NCBI GenBank assembly: GCA_035934385.1
Contig: DASYXY010000085.1
Coordinates: forward strand, 42,230 to 106,229
Source of the DNA: CF-118 sp035934385
GTDB taxonomy: Bacteria > Chloroflexota > Dormibacteria > Dormibacterales > Dormibacteraceae
Direction of reading: 5' to 3'
DNA length: 64,000 nt
Shown here: positions 36,101 to 43,632 of the stretch, in pieces
How the letters are laid out: each line of letters starts with the position of its first letter
Position numbering within the stretch: position 1 is the stretch's first letter
Program-made: the position numbers and the translations under genes
Notes under the pieces: model-generated
What the model saw: only the letters and a program-made list of their open reading frames with translations
What the model was told of the DNA's origin: nothing
Databases searched by the model: none

Positions 36101-36851
36101 CGGAATCTCGTCCGGTAAGGGGAGGACCCACGACTTCGTCGGCGGCCTTTTCGCGCACCGACACCGCGGTCGAGGCCATGACCGGTTCCGACGAGCCCTT
36201 GAGGTTGAGCCGTATCGGGTCGCGCCACGCGAATCGTTCGCCGGCGAGAGCGCGAGTTCGCTCGCCTGCCAGCACGGTGCCCGGCTCGGCCGCGCCCTGG
36301 AGACGGGAGGCCACATTGACGGCGCTCCCTGTGGCGCCGTATTCAGTACGGCTACCGGCGCCGATCTGGCCGACAACCACCTCTCCCGTGTCTGCTCCGA
36401 CGCGGACGCCGAAGCCCTCGAACCCCCAACCTCGCCGAACCTCTTCCGCGTAGGCGGTGACAGTGGCAGCGATTTCAAGACCCGCGCGGATGGCGCGCTC
36501 GGGATCATCCTCGTGTGCGATGGGCGCTCCGAAGAGCGCAAGCACGCCGTCGCCTGCGAGGTCCTTCACGGTTCCGCCGTACGCCTGGACGATTCGAACG
36601 GCGCGAGCGATCGCCTCGCCGATGATGAGACGGGCGTCTTCGGCCCCTAGCCGCTCAGCCAGAGTGGTCGACCCAACCACGTCGGCGTAGAGCACGGTGA
36701 CCAGACGGCGCTCTTCACGCAGCTCGGGCATGCGTTTGAATTCAAGCACGCCCGGCAAGAGCCCACTGCGTTCACTCCGCCTTTGGCCGCTCATTGCGTC
36801 AACTAGACTGCGCACCCGTGGCGCCAAACGGTCAGTCGGTTGCGAGGCCAT
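33198..36851 (-). CDS. adenylate/guanylate cyclase - AAA ATPase - TPR - solute-binding (SBP_bac_5) fusion
   Basis: 1217 aa from the ATG at 36851; ATGs at 36794 and 36731 are alternatives and the first two overlap or abut the divergent gene. Order: class III nucleotide cyclase (about 48-230; metal Asp57 and Asp101, catalytic Asn179 and Arg183 in AVNVASR); AAA_16-type ATPase (Walker A GGEPGIGKS 273-281, Walker B ISIDDLHWAD 403-412); helical repeats (about 600-730); and a whole extracellular-type peptide-binding domain (about 735-1205: GLFQQLWDRLVEG, VVPGLASSWEVSDDG, LREGVTWNDGQTLGADDV). No signal peptide or membrane helix is seen, so the binding domain should be cytosolic, acting as a ligand sensor as in SgrR-type proteins. 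Product nucleotide is not certain. Confidence 0.85.
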   Translation of the reverse strand: MASQPTDRLAPRVRSLVDAMSGQRRSERSGLLPGVLEFKRMPELREERRLVTVLYADVVGSTTLAERLGAEDARLIIGEAIARAVRIVQAYGGTVKDLAGDGVLALFGAPIAHEDDPERAIRAGLEIAATVTAYAEEVRRGWGFEGFGVRVGADTGEVVVGQIGAGSRTEYGATGSAVNVASRLQGAAEPGTVLAGERTRALAGERFAWRDPIRLNLKGSSEPVMASTAVSVREKAADEVVGPPLTGRDSELATLREVVDAMQAGRGGIVFLGGEPGIGKSRLATELRLATRDSVDWLEGRAVSYGTSLAWWPVRDLLRGWIGMGTGEPELRVRLALRRRLEELFPVQAQDLQPYLAGVLGLAPDNDMAPALAGLSPEAVQYRTYEVLHDLVTALAANRPLVISIDDLHWADPTTLGLLDRLLPLAERAPVVFVFTMRPETEHGSWTLRERATREFRHLVTVIDLKPLDESAERVLLKVLTEDAIEPAVQEAVIAHADGNPLYLEELARAIGEGGRPTAQALSLPPTLEGVILARLDRLEAGWRSVLTAAAACGRRFSFGLLQAVARVDEAHLREALHHLQRLDLLQEERRWPEASYRFKHALIQEAAYRTLLNTRRRDLHASAAKWLQARYAESPERVYGLIAHHWLSAEDDQEAARYLQLAGEQALREWALDEAVDHYRSLLPLLERLGQEEQSTELLFRLASTLHLALRNREAAEVWREAFARWRYPVPTKHDATATFRIAANQVPWSTDPSTGLYATNQGLFQQLWDRLVEGRPGPYVVPGLASSWEVSDDGLVYRLHLREGVTWNDGQTLGADDVVRAYRRIVDPDHLSLNATMMFVVENGEARSRGEVTQEQVGVRALDQRTVEFRLNTPYPAFLFYLVYPEFSANRPDLSNGPFRVVAMEDKRVALDRDPRYPRRRGGNVARIEWVLAEDPDQLAQLARAGDVDAIWGHTQLAGAASDAGLVRLDTPRVQTGFIAFGGSGAFASDQQLRRSLALATDRAALAAALPVYQGIATGGLVPPGILGHTPGIALGYSPTDARKALQTSAFAGPLTLAVATEHSHPSIDLLAGMWRQNLSIDVRVIWTPMSQNRDWPSQSHVQFWQWVAHAPDAEYFLRNLLHGQSLTKLGVWTSPSLDSLLDRARQTSDGAVRLDLYHQADRLAVQEECLVIPVMYAGIRWLVKPWVHGVWQWGSPWQSWDEVTIDDSSPRYRD
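36804..36809 (+). promoter_or_regulatory. leaderless-type -10 box for the AhpD-like gene
   Basis: TAGACT ends 8 nt before the GTG at 36818 and favours that start over the TTG at 36794. Confidence 0.45.
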
Positions 36852-37477
36852 CCATCGGCGTCTCCGGCGGTTTGGCGGTCGGCGTCCTCGAGGGCGTCGC
36901 CAATTCGCTGTGGGGCTTCAAGCCCAACCTGATGCGCCCGATCATCGAACAAAAGGGCGCGATCGCCGGCCTGACGTGGTTTGTATCGAATATGCCTCGC
37001 TACGAATCCACGCGGAAGGCGTTCGGCCCCGTACGGATGCACTCGATCTGCACCCTGATCTCGGTGCTCAACGGGTGCCGTTACTGCACCTATGGCCATG
37101 CCTACGCTCTGCAACTGTCCTACCTTCGCGAGCGAGACAGGCTGTTCCCGTTGGACGAGCACGAGATCGTCTCCATGTCGAGGCTGGATGAGGATCAAGC
37201 CATCGAACGGTATGAAGCGGCCCTTCAGACTGCTGGGCTGGTCGACGAGACCGCCCCTCTCCGCCGAATGCTCGCGATTCGTGCCGGAGAAAGCCCGGCC
37301 AAGACCGATGCCGACGGTGCGCGCATCAAGCACCTGCTCTCGATGTTCTCCGTTCTCAATGCGTGTGGGATAGCCTCCCAGGCCTCGCCGGACCAGGCGC
37401 ACGATCCGCTCAACAAAGACCGCGCACTGGTCCAGCGGTATCTCGATCTTCGTGCGGCATCTGAATCGAAGCACTAA
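36818..37477 (+). CDS. carboxymuconolactone decarboxylase / AhpD-like protein
   Basis: 219 aa from the GTG at 36818. The AhpD-type redox motif is complete: NGCRYCTYGHAYA, a CxxCxxxH site that in AhpD works as a disulfide reductant for peroxiredoxin. The surrounding helices (SICTLISVLN before it) fit the CMD fold. The substrate or partner is unknown. It is divergent from the cyclase fusion and followed 13 bp later by a pterin-dehydratase/VOC gene. A second AhpD-like gene near 43.6 kb has TGA in place of the second Cys. Confidence 0.82.
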   Translation: MAPNGQSVARPSIGVSGGLAVGVLEGVANSLWGFKPNLMRPIIEQKGAIAGLTWFVSNMPRYESTRKAFGPVRMHSICTLISVLNGCRYCTYGHAYALQLSYLRERDRLFPLDEHEIVSMSRLDEDQAIERYEAALQTAGLVDETAPLRRMLAIRAGESPAKTDADGARIKHLLSMFSVLNACGIASQASPDQAHDPLNKDRALVQRYLDLRAASESKH

Positions 37478-37490
37478 TGGGAGGCTGTTG

Positions 37491-38165
37491 ATGTCGGACC
37501 AAGGGACCCTCACCCCGTCGCAATTCGAGCGGTCTCCAGGCGCGGAGGATTGGCGCGTGCTCGGCGATGGCGCGAACGTTTTCTACCGAACCGATTCGAT
37601 GGTGACGGCCGCCCGGTTCGTGCAGGCCATCGGCGAGCTGCCCGACATCGACGGCAATCCGCCCGATGTCGACGTGCGTCGTGACGGCGTGACGGTTCGG
37701 CTGGTCACGTTTACCACCGACTTTGGCGGCATGACCACGCGCGACCTAGAGGTTGCACGCCAGATTTCGGGCGTCGCGAGGAAGCTTGGGCTGGTGGCCG
37801 ACCCGACGGCGGTGCAGAACCTCCTCGTCGTCCCGGGGTGGACCAACCGGCCCGAGATCATGCCGTTCTGGCGGGCCGTGCTCGGCTATGTGCCGCGCGT
37901 CGACAGCCCGAGTGAGGATCTCGTCGATCCGCACGATCGAGGGACGGGCTTCTGGTTCGAGCAGATGAATGAGCCGCGCCCAGACGGCGGCGGCGCGATC
38001 CATGTGGCGGTCTTCGTGCCGTACGAGCAGGCGGAGGCGCGCATCGCGGCGGCGCTGGCCGCCGGCGGCAGGATGGTGCGCGACCAGTTCGCGCCGATGT
38101 GGTGGACGCTCGCCGACGCGGCCGGCAACGAGGCGGACATCGCCACCACGAAAGGTCGCGACTAG
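37491..38165 (+). CDS. pterin-4a-carbinolamine dehydratase-like and VOC domain fusion
   Basis: 224 aa, ATG with GGGAGG 6 nt upstream. Residues about 10-100 look like a pterin-4a-carbinolamine dehydratase: FVQAIGELPDIDGNPPDVDVR, VTVRLVTFTTDFGGMTTRDLEVARQIS (given by landmarks). The first catalytic His of PCD (usually HHP) is replaced here by LPD, so dehydratase activity is doubtful. Residues about 115-220 are a VOC (glyoxalase-like) fold with GTGFWFEQM and HVAVFVP. The role is unknown. Confidence 0.7.
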   Translation: MSDQGTLTPSQFERSPGAEDWRVLGDGANVFYRTDSMVTAARFVQAIGELPDIDGNPPDVDVRRDGVTVRLVTFTTDFGGMTTRDLEVARQISGVARKLGLVADPTAVQNLLVVPGWTNRPEIMPFWRAVLGYVPRVDSPSEDLVDPHDRGTGFWFEQMNEPRPDGGGAIHVAVFVPYEQAEARIAAALAAGGRMVRDQFAPMWWTLADAAGNEADIATTKGRD

Positions 38166-39284
38166 TTAGTCAGGTCCGCGCGGTTGGTCGAACCTTGTGG
38201 TCGGCGCCAGTAGCAGCAGGCTCCCGTCTTCGGTACGGATGAGCTGATAGCCGCCCTCGTGGACTTTCCAGTGGTGGCGGGCACACAGCAGCACCTGGTT
38301 CTCGATCTCGCCGCCGCCACCGCGCGCCCAGTGGACGATATGGTGGCCGTCGCACCACGACGCTGGTCTTTCGCAGCCGGGCCACTGGCAGTGCCTGTCC
38401 CGCGCGATGAGCGCACGGCGCCGGGGTCCCTTGATCACGCGCTCGGCCCGGCCGACGTCGATGACGACCGAGTCCTGCATCAGGACTCGCGTGATGCTGC
38501 AGTCGCACGCCCAGCGCTCGACCGTCCGAGATGAGATGGGAAGCGAAAACTCGTTCTCGGCGCCCGGCGCGCCGATCACTCCGAGCAGCGTTTCGATGGA
38601 GCTCGTCACCTGCATCTGCACGACCACCTTGCCGCCCTTGGTCGCGAGCTCGACGAGCGCGTCGGCGAAGCGGTGCTCGAGGAGCCGGTCGTCGTGGGCG
38701 CCCATCACCCGAGCGAGCGGCTCGAGTGCGGTGCGGACGGCCGCGCCGCCGATGGGGTCGAGGATGCCGGATATCAGGAGGCACCCGTTTTCGGCAGTGC
38801 TGAGTTCTAGCCTGCGTTCTTCCGCCAGCTGAGCCTGCTCGTCGGCGTACTTCTTCGGATCGACCGCGTGCCTGAAGTGCATGCACCGGTAGTGGAAGCG
38901 CCCCGGCGAGAACAGGCGGGCCAGAGGCAGGAGCTTGTTTTCGTCAAACGGCTCGCCCACCGCTGCAGCTGTGCGGGCCATGACGGTCATGTGAGCAAAG
39001 CCGATCTCGCCCGCCTGCATCGCGTCGTGGCTCTTGCCGAGCTGGGACAGCCGCTCGCCGACGGCGAGCCGGTCCGCCGCTCCGGTTGAGGTCATGCGGC
39101 AGTTGAATCGGATCCAATCGAGGGCGCTGTTGTAGCCCTCGGGGTCCCACTGGCGGGTCTTGTCGAAGGCGGTCGCCAGCTTGGAGAACTCGATCTCCAG
39201 GCGGTCGATCTCCTGGCGCACGCGGATCAGCTCCAGGGCGAGGCGAGCGCCTTCGGGAGCGGGATCTATGGGCGAGTCGAGCAT
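38166..39284 (-). CDS. DUF222 / HNH endonuclease (REP13E12 family)
   Basis: 372 aa from the ATG at 39284. The long N-terminal part is the helical DUF222 region (REP13E12-like). The C-terminus is an HNH nuclease: RDRHCQWPGCERPASWCDGHHIVHWARGGG and ENQVLLCARHHWKVHEGG, with two CxxC-type zinc pairs and the H-H-x-N-x-H catalytic core (landmarks GHHIVHW, ENQVLLC, RHH). The family is common and multicopy in actinobacteria-like genomes; its cellular role is not established. Confidence 0.87.
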   Translation of the reverse strand: MLDSPIDPAPEGARLALELIRVRQEIDRLEIEFSKLATAFDKTRQWDPEGYNSALDWIRFNCRMTSTGAADRLAVGERLSQLGKSHDAMQAGEIGFAHMTVMARTAAAVGEPFDENKLLPLARLFSPGRFHYRCMHFRHAVDPKKYADEQAQLAEERRLELSTAENGCLLISGILDPIGGAAVRTALEPLARVMGAHDDRLLEHRFADALVELATKGGKVVVQMQVTSSIETLLGVIGAPGAENEFSLPISSRTVERWACDCSITRVLMQDSVVIDVGRAERVIKGPRRRALIARDRHCQWPGCERPASWCDGHHIVHWARGGGGEIENQVLLCARHHWKVHEGGYQLIRTEDGSLLLLAPTTRFDQPRGPD

Positions 39285-39290
39285 GAAGGC

Positions 39291-39296
39291 AGAGTA
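39291..39296 (-). promoter_or_regulatory. leaderless-type -10 box for the HNH gene
   Basis: On the minus strand TACTCT ends 6 nt before the ATG of the HNH gene. Confidence 0.35.
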
Positions 39297-39328
39297 CGAA
39301 CGAATGTTTGGAAGGTCAACCCAGGGTG

Positions 39329-39856
39329 TTAACGGCGCAGAAGTAGGTGGTCGCCTGGCATCCAGGGTGGCGGGCCGGACGGAAGGGAGTCGATCAACGC
39401 GATCAATCCCTGGCCAAGATCGAAGCGAGAGCAACGGTATGGAGCCCAGTGGTCGTCGCGCGACGGGCTGGCCATGAACTGGAGCTCGATGCCCTTGCCG
39501 CGGCGTCCCGCGCCTCGGTAGCAGAGGCGATTGAAGTCCGCGCTCGGCACCAGCCACGCCAACTCGATGCCCAGGTCCGGGACATAGACGATCGCGTAAA
39601 CGAATGCCGGGTGCTCGCGAGGAGCGCCCTCCGGGAAGCTCATCCGCGCCCCCGCGAGCTTCTTGCGGTCCAGGGTGAGCGCGGTCTTGACCTGGATCGA
39701 CAGCGCCGGCACGCCTCCGCGGTGCCCAGCCGAGATGTCGGTGTGGTCGTCGTCGGTGAGCGGCTTGAACAGCTCCAGCTCGCCGTTTGACGACAGGGTC
39801 ACGCAGGCGGCAAAGAGCTGCTCGCCCGCGGTCCCGCGCTGGGTGGCTGTGAGCAT
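39329..39856 (-). CDS. PD-(D/E)XK-like protein of unknown function
   Basis: 175 aa from the ATG at 39856; a GTG at 39868 adds four residues. The start TATQRGTAGEQLFAACVTLSSNGEL, then DDDHTDISAG and SIQVKTALT, has the E...D...QxK spacing of PD-(D/E)XK nuclease-like folds. No catalytic assignment has been tested. It lies 44 bp upstream of the HNH gene on the same strand, so the two could be cotranscribed. Confidence 0.55.
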   Translation of the reverse strand: MLTATQRGTAGEQLFAACVTLSSNGELELFKPLTDDDHTDISAGHRGGVPALSIQVKTALTLDRKKLAGARMSFPEGAPREHPAFVYAIVYVPDLGIELAWLVPSADFNRLCYRGAGRRGKGIELQFMASPSRDDHWAPYRCSRFDLGQGLIALIDSLPSGPPPWMPGDHLLLRR

Positions 39857-39922
39857 TGGCGCCCTCACCCTAGCCCTGCGCGCCAGGCGCGGTCAGGACG
39901 CGTTGCTCGCGCTCACCCTGTG

Positions 39923-39939
39923 CTCCCGCCTTGCGGGAG
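39923..39939. repeat. CTCCCGC/GCGGGAG intergenic palindrome
   Basis: A perfect 7-bp stem with a CTT loop, in the spacer between two divergent genes. It resembles, but does not equal, the CCTCCCCAC palindromes found at 44.2 and 62.9 kb. Confidence 0.45.
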
Positions 39940-39956
39940 AGGGGAGACTGATAGGC

Positions 39957-41060
39957 GTGAGCGACCTTGTTGCGCGCCGGCTGCGGGTTCACCACCTGAT
40001 CGGCGAGCCGTTCGGGTCGGCGGTCGAGGCGGTTGGGTGGTTCGGCGCCGTGCAGTCGCAGGACTACGCCGCGGCCAAGTGGGCTCTCGGCCAGCGCCTG
40101 CGCGATACGGTCGACGGAGACATCGACGCGGCGTTCGATCGCGGCGACATCCTCCGCACCCACGTCATGCGCCCCACCTGGCACTTCGTGCTGCCGCGCG
40201 ACATCCGCTGGATCCAGGAGCTCACGTCACCTCGCGTGATGGCGGGGCTCGCCGGTAGACATCGGCAGCTCGAGCTTGACGGGCGCACGGTCGAGCGAGC
40301 CTGCGATCTCTTCGGTGAGGCGCTGGCCGGCGGCAAGTTCATGACCCGACCGGAGCTCGGCGAAGTGCTCAAGTCGGCCGGCATCCCGGTCGACGGTCAG
40401 CGGCTGCCCCACCTGCTCGCGAGCGCCGAGCACGCCAACGTCATCACCAGCGGTCCGCGACGCGGCAAGCAGTTCACGTACGCGCTGTTCGCGGAACGAG
40501 CTCGCACGGCGCGAAAGCTCAATCGCGAGGAGGCTCTCCAGCGGCTGACCATCACCTACTTCATCAGCCACGGCCCCGCGCAGATGAAGGACTTCGCGTG
40601 GTGGTCCGGGCTGACCATCCAGGAGATTCGCAGGGGCATTCAGCTGGCGGGCAATGCGCTGCGGCGCGAAGAGATCGACGGCAGCGATCACTGGAGCGGC
40701 GCGGATGGCCCGGGACGGGCGAGCGCCGGGAGAACCACTGCGCACCTGCTGCCGAACTTCGACGAGTACACGGTCGCGTATCGCGACCGCAGCGCCCTGC
40801 TCGACCCAAAGGTCCCCTTCGATGCGGCGTCGTTCGCCTACTACCGCGACGCCTCGCCGATGGGAGGGATCCTGTCCAACGTCGTCACGATCGGCGGCCG
40901 CGTGCGCGGATCCTGGAGCCGGACGATCATGCCGGGTCGGGTCAAGATCGAGGTCAGGCCGCTCGCGCCGCTGAGCCGCGGCGAGATCGCGGCCGTGCGT
41001 CAGGCGGCGGCCCGGTTGGGGAGGTTTCTCGACGGCGAGGTCGAGCTCACGCTTCGATGA
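39957..41060 (+). CDS. winged-helix DNA-binding protein, AlkZ/YcaQ-like
   Basis: 367 aa from the GTG at 39957. It matches the HTH_42 family: LRVHHLIGEP, GWFGAVQSQDYAAAKWALG, THVMRPTWHFVLPRDIRW, and the C-terminal LLPNFDEYTVAYRDR. The QSQ in GAVQSQDY corresponds to the QxQ motif needed by the interstrand-crosslink glycosylases AlkZ and YcaQ. DNA glycosylase activity is therefore likely; the lesion is unknown. It ends 14 bp inside the end of the convergent aldo/keto reductase gene. Confidence 0.82.
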   Translation: MSDLVARRLRVHHLIGEPFGSAVEAVGWFGAVQSQDYAAAKWALGQRLRDTVDGDIDAAFDRGDILRTHVMRPTWHFVLPRDIRWIQELTSPRVMAGLAGRHRQLELDGRTVERACDLFGEALAGGKFMTRPELGEVLKSAGIPVDGQRLPHLLASAEHANVITSGPRRGKQFTYALFAERARTARKLNREEALQRLTITYFISHGPAQMKDFAWWSGLTIQEIRRGIQLAGNALRREEIDGSDHWSGADGPGRASAGRTTAHLLPNFDEYTVAYRDRSALLDPKVPFDAASFAYYRDASPMGGILSNVVTIGGRVRGSWSRTIMPGRVKIEVRPLAPLSRGEIAAVRQAAARLGRFLDGEVELTLR

Positions 41061-42066
41061 GCGGTCTGGTCTCGCCGAAGATGAGGCCGACCACCTCCTC
41101 GTCGCCAAGGAAGCTGAGCGGGAACCCGACCTGAAAGCCGCTCGACTCGTCGAGCTTGCGGACCATCTCGCCGCTGAGCTTCACGTCGAGCGCGCCGAGG
41201 TTCTCCTCCAGCTGCGTCACGGTGCGCGCGCCGAGGAGCGGGATGAGGTTCACCTCCGGACGGCGGGAGAGAGCCCAGGCGATGCAGACCTGCGCCGGCG
41301 TTGCCTCGCACTCAAGGGCCACCTCTCGGACGGCGGCGGCCGCCCGGGTCGACCGCTCGCTTGGAGTCTCGTCGCCGTACCGGCGCGACTCCCCATTTGC
41401 GCTGCCGTACTTCCCCGTGAGAACGCCGCCGTTGAGCACGCCCCAAACGGTCACCGCCAGGCCGAGCTGCGACGCCATCGGCAGCAGCTCGCGCTCAGCA
41501 TCCCGCCCGGAGACGCTGTACGGCAGCTGGATCGCGCAGGGGACCGTCCAGCCCCGCTGCTCGGCGATGGCCACTCCGCGGGAGATGACCCAGCCGGGCG
41601 TGTCCGAGATGCCGGCGGCAAGCACCTTGCCCGACGCCACGAGGTCGTCGAACGCGCGCATCACCTCGTCGATCGGGGTCATGCCGTCGTACATGTGCAT
41701 CCAGAGGAGGTCGATGCGGTCCGTGCGCATGCGGCGCAGGCTCCGCTCGACCGTCTGGACCATGTTCTTGCGGTGATTGCCGCCAGCGTTTGGGTCCTGG
41801 CGGTTGCTGGTGAGGGTGTACTTGGTGGCCAGGACGACGCGCTCGCGCCGGTCGCCCAGCAGCTCGCCGAGGAAAGCCTCCGACTGGCCGTCCGTGTAGT
41901 TGCTCGCGGTGTCGACGAAATTGCCGCCGCGGTCGAGGAAGAGGTCGAGCATCCGGCGCGACACTTCGAGCGACGCGCCCCAGCCCCATTTCTCGCCGAA
42001 CGTCATCGTGCCCAGGGCGAGCTCGCTGACTCGCAGCGCTGACCTACCGAGCAACCGGTACTTCAT
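41047..42066 (-). CDS. aldo/keto reductase
   Basis: 339 aa, ATG start. The (alpha/beta)8 NADPH-dependent reductase signs are LALGTMTFG, DTASNYTDGQSEAFLGELL (Asp and Tyr of the tetrad), VLATKYTL (Lys), and LWMHMYDG with His; the C-terminal HTH-like LDESSGFQVGFP follows. It reduces aldehydes or ketones of unknown identity. The closest style is the AKR12/YajO-like group. Confidence 0.9.
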   Translation of the reverse strand: MKYRLLGRSALRVSELALGTMTFGEKWGWGASLEVSRRMLDLFLDRGGNFVDTASNYTDGQSEAFLGELLGDRRERVVLATKYTLTSNRQDPNAGGNHRKNMVQTVERSLRRMRTDRIDLLWMHMYDGMTPIDEVMRAFDDLVASGKVLAAGISDTPGWVISRGVAIAEQRGWTVPCAIQLPYSVSGRDAERELLPMASQLGLAVTVWGVLNGGVLTGKYGSANGESRRYGDETPSERSTRAAAAVREVALECEATPAQVCIAWALSRRPEVNLIPLLGARTVTQLEENLGALDVKLSGEMVRKLDESSGFQVGFPLSFLGDEEVVGLIFGETRPLIEA

Positions 42067-42075
42067 TCAGCAACC

Positions 42076-42081
42076 AGGCTA
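42076..42081 (-). promoter_or_regulatory. leaderless-type -10 box for the aldo/keto reductase
   Basis: On the minus strand TAGCCT ends 9 nt before the ATG at 42066. Confidence 0.4.
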
Positions 42082-42122
42082 CTTCAGTCAAATTAGCGAA
42101 TGAAGTTCGAAAATTCTTGAAC

Positions 42123-42128
42123 TAGAAT
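42123..42128 (+). promoter_or_regulatory. leaderless-type -10 box for the ArsR-type regulator
   Basis: TAGAAT ends 9 nt before the ATG at 42138. Confidence 0.45.
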
Positions 42129-42137
42129 CGGGGGCGA

Positions 42138-43136
42138 ATGGCTCAGCGGCGCCTGCGGCTGGAGATCGACGCCTCGCCCGCGTATGAGTTCATCCTGTCC
42201 CTGGCTTCCGCGACCGCCGGCACGCTCAAGTGGCCGGCACCGCGCGCGCTGGTGAGGCAGGTGGCTGCCTGGCCTGCAGGCTGCGACATGGTCTGGACGC
42301 ACCTGCTCACGGTGGCCTACGACACGACTCCCCCGCGCGACCCGGCCTCGTTTCTCAAAACGCTGCAGGCCATGCATCCGCGTGAGCTCCGGCTGCGGCT
42401 CGTGGGCTACTACGTTCGCTACTTCCGGCGCGCCACACCGCCAGAAGCGGTGGCCGCGGCGGTGTCCGGGGACCGCGCAGCCATTCGCCAGTTCCTCGCC
42501 ACCTCCTACCCGGACGACGAGCTGTGGCAGGGGGCGCTCCGGGTGCTGCTCGAGGGGAGCGCGTGGGACATGCGGCGCAGCCTGGCCAGGCTGCTGGGCG
42601 CGTGGGTGGACGTGTTCACACAGTTCCACGACCAACAGCGCCTCGATCGTGAGGTGGCGCAGCGACGGGCGTCGGCCCGCGGCCGCCGGCCCGAGCTCGT
42701 CGTGGCCGAGGCGATGGAGTGCTACGACTTCGTCTACGAGACCGGCATCGATTCGGTCCTGCTGGTCCCGTCGCGGGTCATATGGCCCGCGCTTCATGTC
42801 TTCGACCACCTGTCGACGAACATCGTCTGCTACCCGATTCGCGCCGGCCGCGTGGTCGATCCCACGAGGCCACCGAAAGAGCTGCTGGCGTTCGGGCAGG
42901 CGCTCGCAGACGACAGGCGGCTGCGCATCCTGAGGCTCCTGTCCGACGGCGAGCTTCCCGCGCAGGAGCTGGCCCTGCGCCTGGCGATGGGCCTGACCAC
43001 GCTGCTGCACCACCTCGCGGTGCTGCGCGAGGCGGGCCTGGTGAGCGTGCGGGGCGAGCGGCGGAAGCTGTACGGGCTGAGGGCGGAACGGGTCGGGGCC
43101 CTGAGCGCCGGGCTCGAACGGTTCCTGCGGGGCTAA
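42138..43136 (+). CDS. ArsR-type winged-helix regulator with DUF5937-like N-terminus
   Basis: 332 aa, ATG start. The C-terminal 80 residues are an ArsR winged helix: ALADDRRLRILRLLSDGELPAQEL, then MGLTTLLHHLAVLREAGLV, then RRKLYGLR (landmarks). The N-terminal 230 residues are helical and resemble the DUF5937 region of similar regulators, which may bind a ligand. No metal-binding Cys cluster is evident. It is divergent from the aldo/keto reductase across 71 bp and may control that gene. Confidence 0.78.
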   Translation: MAQRRLRLEIDASPAYEFILSLASATAGTLKWPAPRALVRQVAAWPAGCDMVWTHLLTVAYDTTPPRDPASFLKTLQAMHPRELRLRLVGYYVRYFRRATPPEAVAAAVSGDRAAIRQFLATSYPDDELWQGALRVLLEGSAWDMRRSLARLLGAWVDVFTQFHDQQRLDREVAQRRASARGRRPELVVAEAMECYDFVYETGIDSVLLVPSRVIWPALHVFDHLSTNIVCYPIRAGRVVDPTRPPKELLAFGQALADDRRLRILRLLSDGELPAQELALRLAMGLTTLLHHLAVLREAGLVSVRGERRKLYGLRAERVGALSAGLERFLRG

Positions 43137-43139
43137 CAT
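43134..43139 (+). promoter_or_regulatory. leaderless-type -10 box for the globin-selenoprotein pair
   Basis: TAACAT, overlapping the regulator's stop codon, ends 7 nt before the GTG of the globin gene. Confidence 0.45.
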
Positions 43140-43146
43140 CCGCGGC

Positions 43147-43632
43147 GTGGCCAAGAAACGCCCGTCGATCTACGAGTTCGCGGGCGGCGCGGACGCCTTT
43201 GTGGCGCTGGCGGCGGCGACGCATGAGCGCTGCCTGCAGGATCCCGAGCTCAACCACCCGTTCGCCAAGACATCGGACCCGAACCACCTCGAGCATCTGG
43301 CGGCGTACTGGGCGGAGGTCTTCGGGGGACCGGAGCGCTACAGCCAGTCACATGGCGGCCAGTCGGCGATGCTGACGATTCACGCCGGCAACGGCACCGG
43401 GCCCGACTTCTCCCAGCGCTTCACCGCTTGCTTCATGCAGGGCGTCGACGACGCGGGCCTGCCCACCGACAAGAAGCTCCGCACGGCGCTGCGCTCATAC
43501 ATGGAATGGGCGACCCGAATCGTCGACTCCTACTCGCCGCCCGGCGCGAAGGTGCCCGACGGACTGCCGCTGCCCAAGTGGGGCTGGAACGGGCTTGTAA
43601 CCGGGCGACCCAAAAAGGCGTTGTCGCGCTGA
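43147..43632 (+). CDS. truncated globin, group II-like
   Basis: 161 aa, GTG start. It fits the 2-over-2 globin fold: YEFAGGADAFVALAAATHERCLQDPELNHPF, HLAAYWAEVFGG, then MLTIHAGNG with the likely proximal His, and YMEWATRIVDSY. Group II truncated globins bind O2 and often act in redox or NO detoxification. The stop codon overlaps the start of the AhpD-like gene (TGATG), so the two products are made together, which suggests a shared peroxide or redox role. Confidence 0.85.
   Translation: MAKKRPSIYEFAGGADAFVALAAATHERCLQDPELNHPFAKTSDPNHLEHLAAYWAEVFGGPERYSQSHGGQSAMLTIHAGNGTGPDFSQRFTACFMQGVDDAGLPTDKKLRTALRSYMEWATRIVDSYSPPGAKVPDGLPLPKWGWNGLVTGRPKKALSR

Noticed and set aside
36731..36851. A firm start for the cyclase fusion
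   Set aside because: Three ATGs are possible, none with a good Shine-Dalgarno or a TANNNT box, and the divergent gene overlaps the longest choice. The longest form was kept and flagged.
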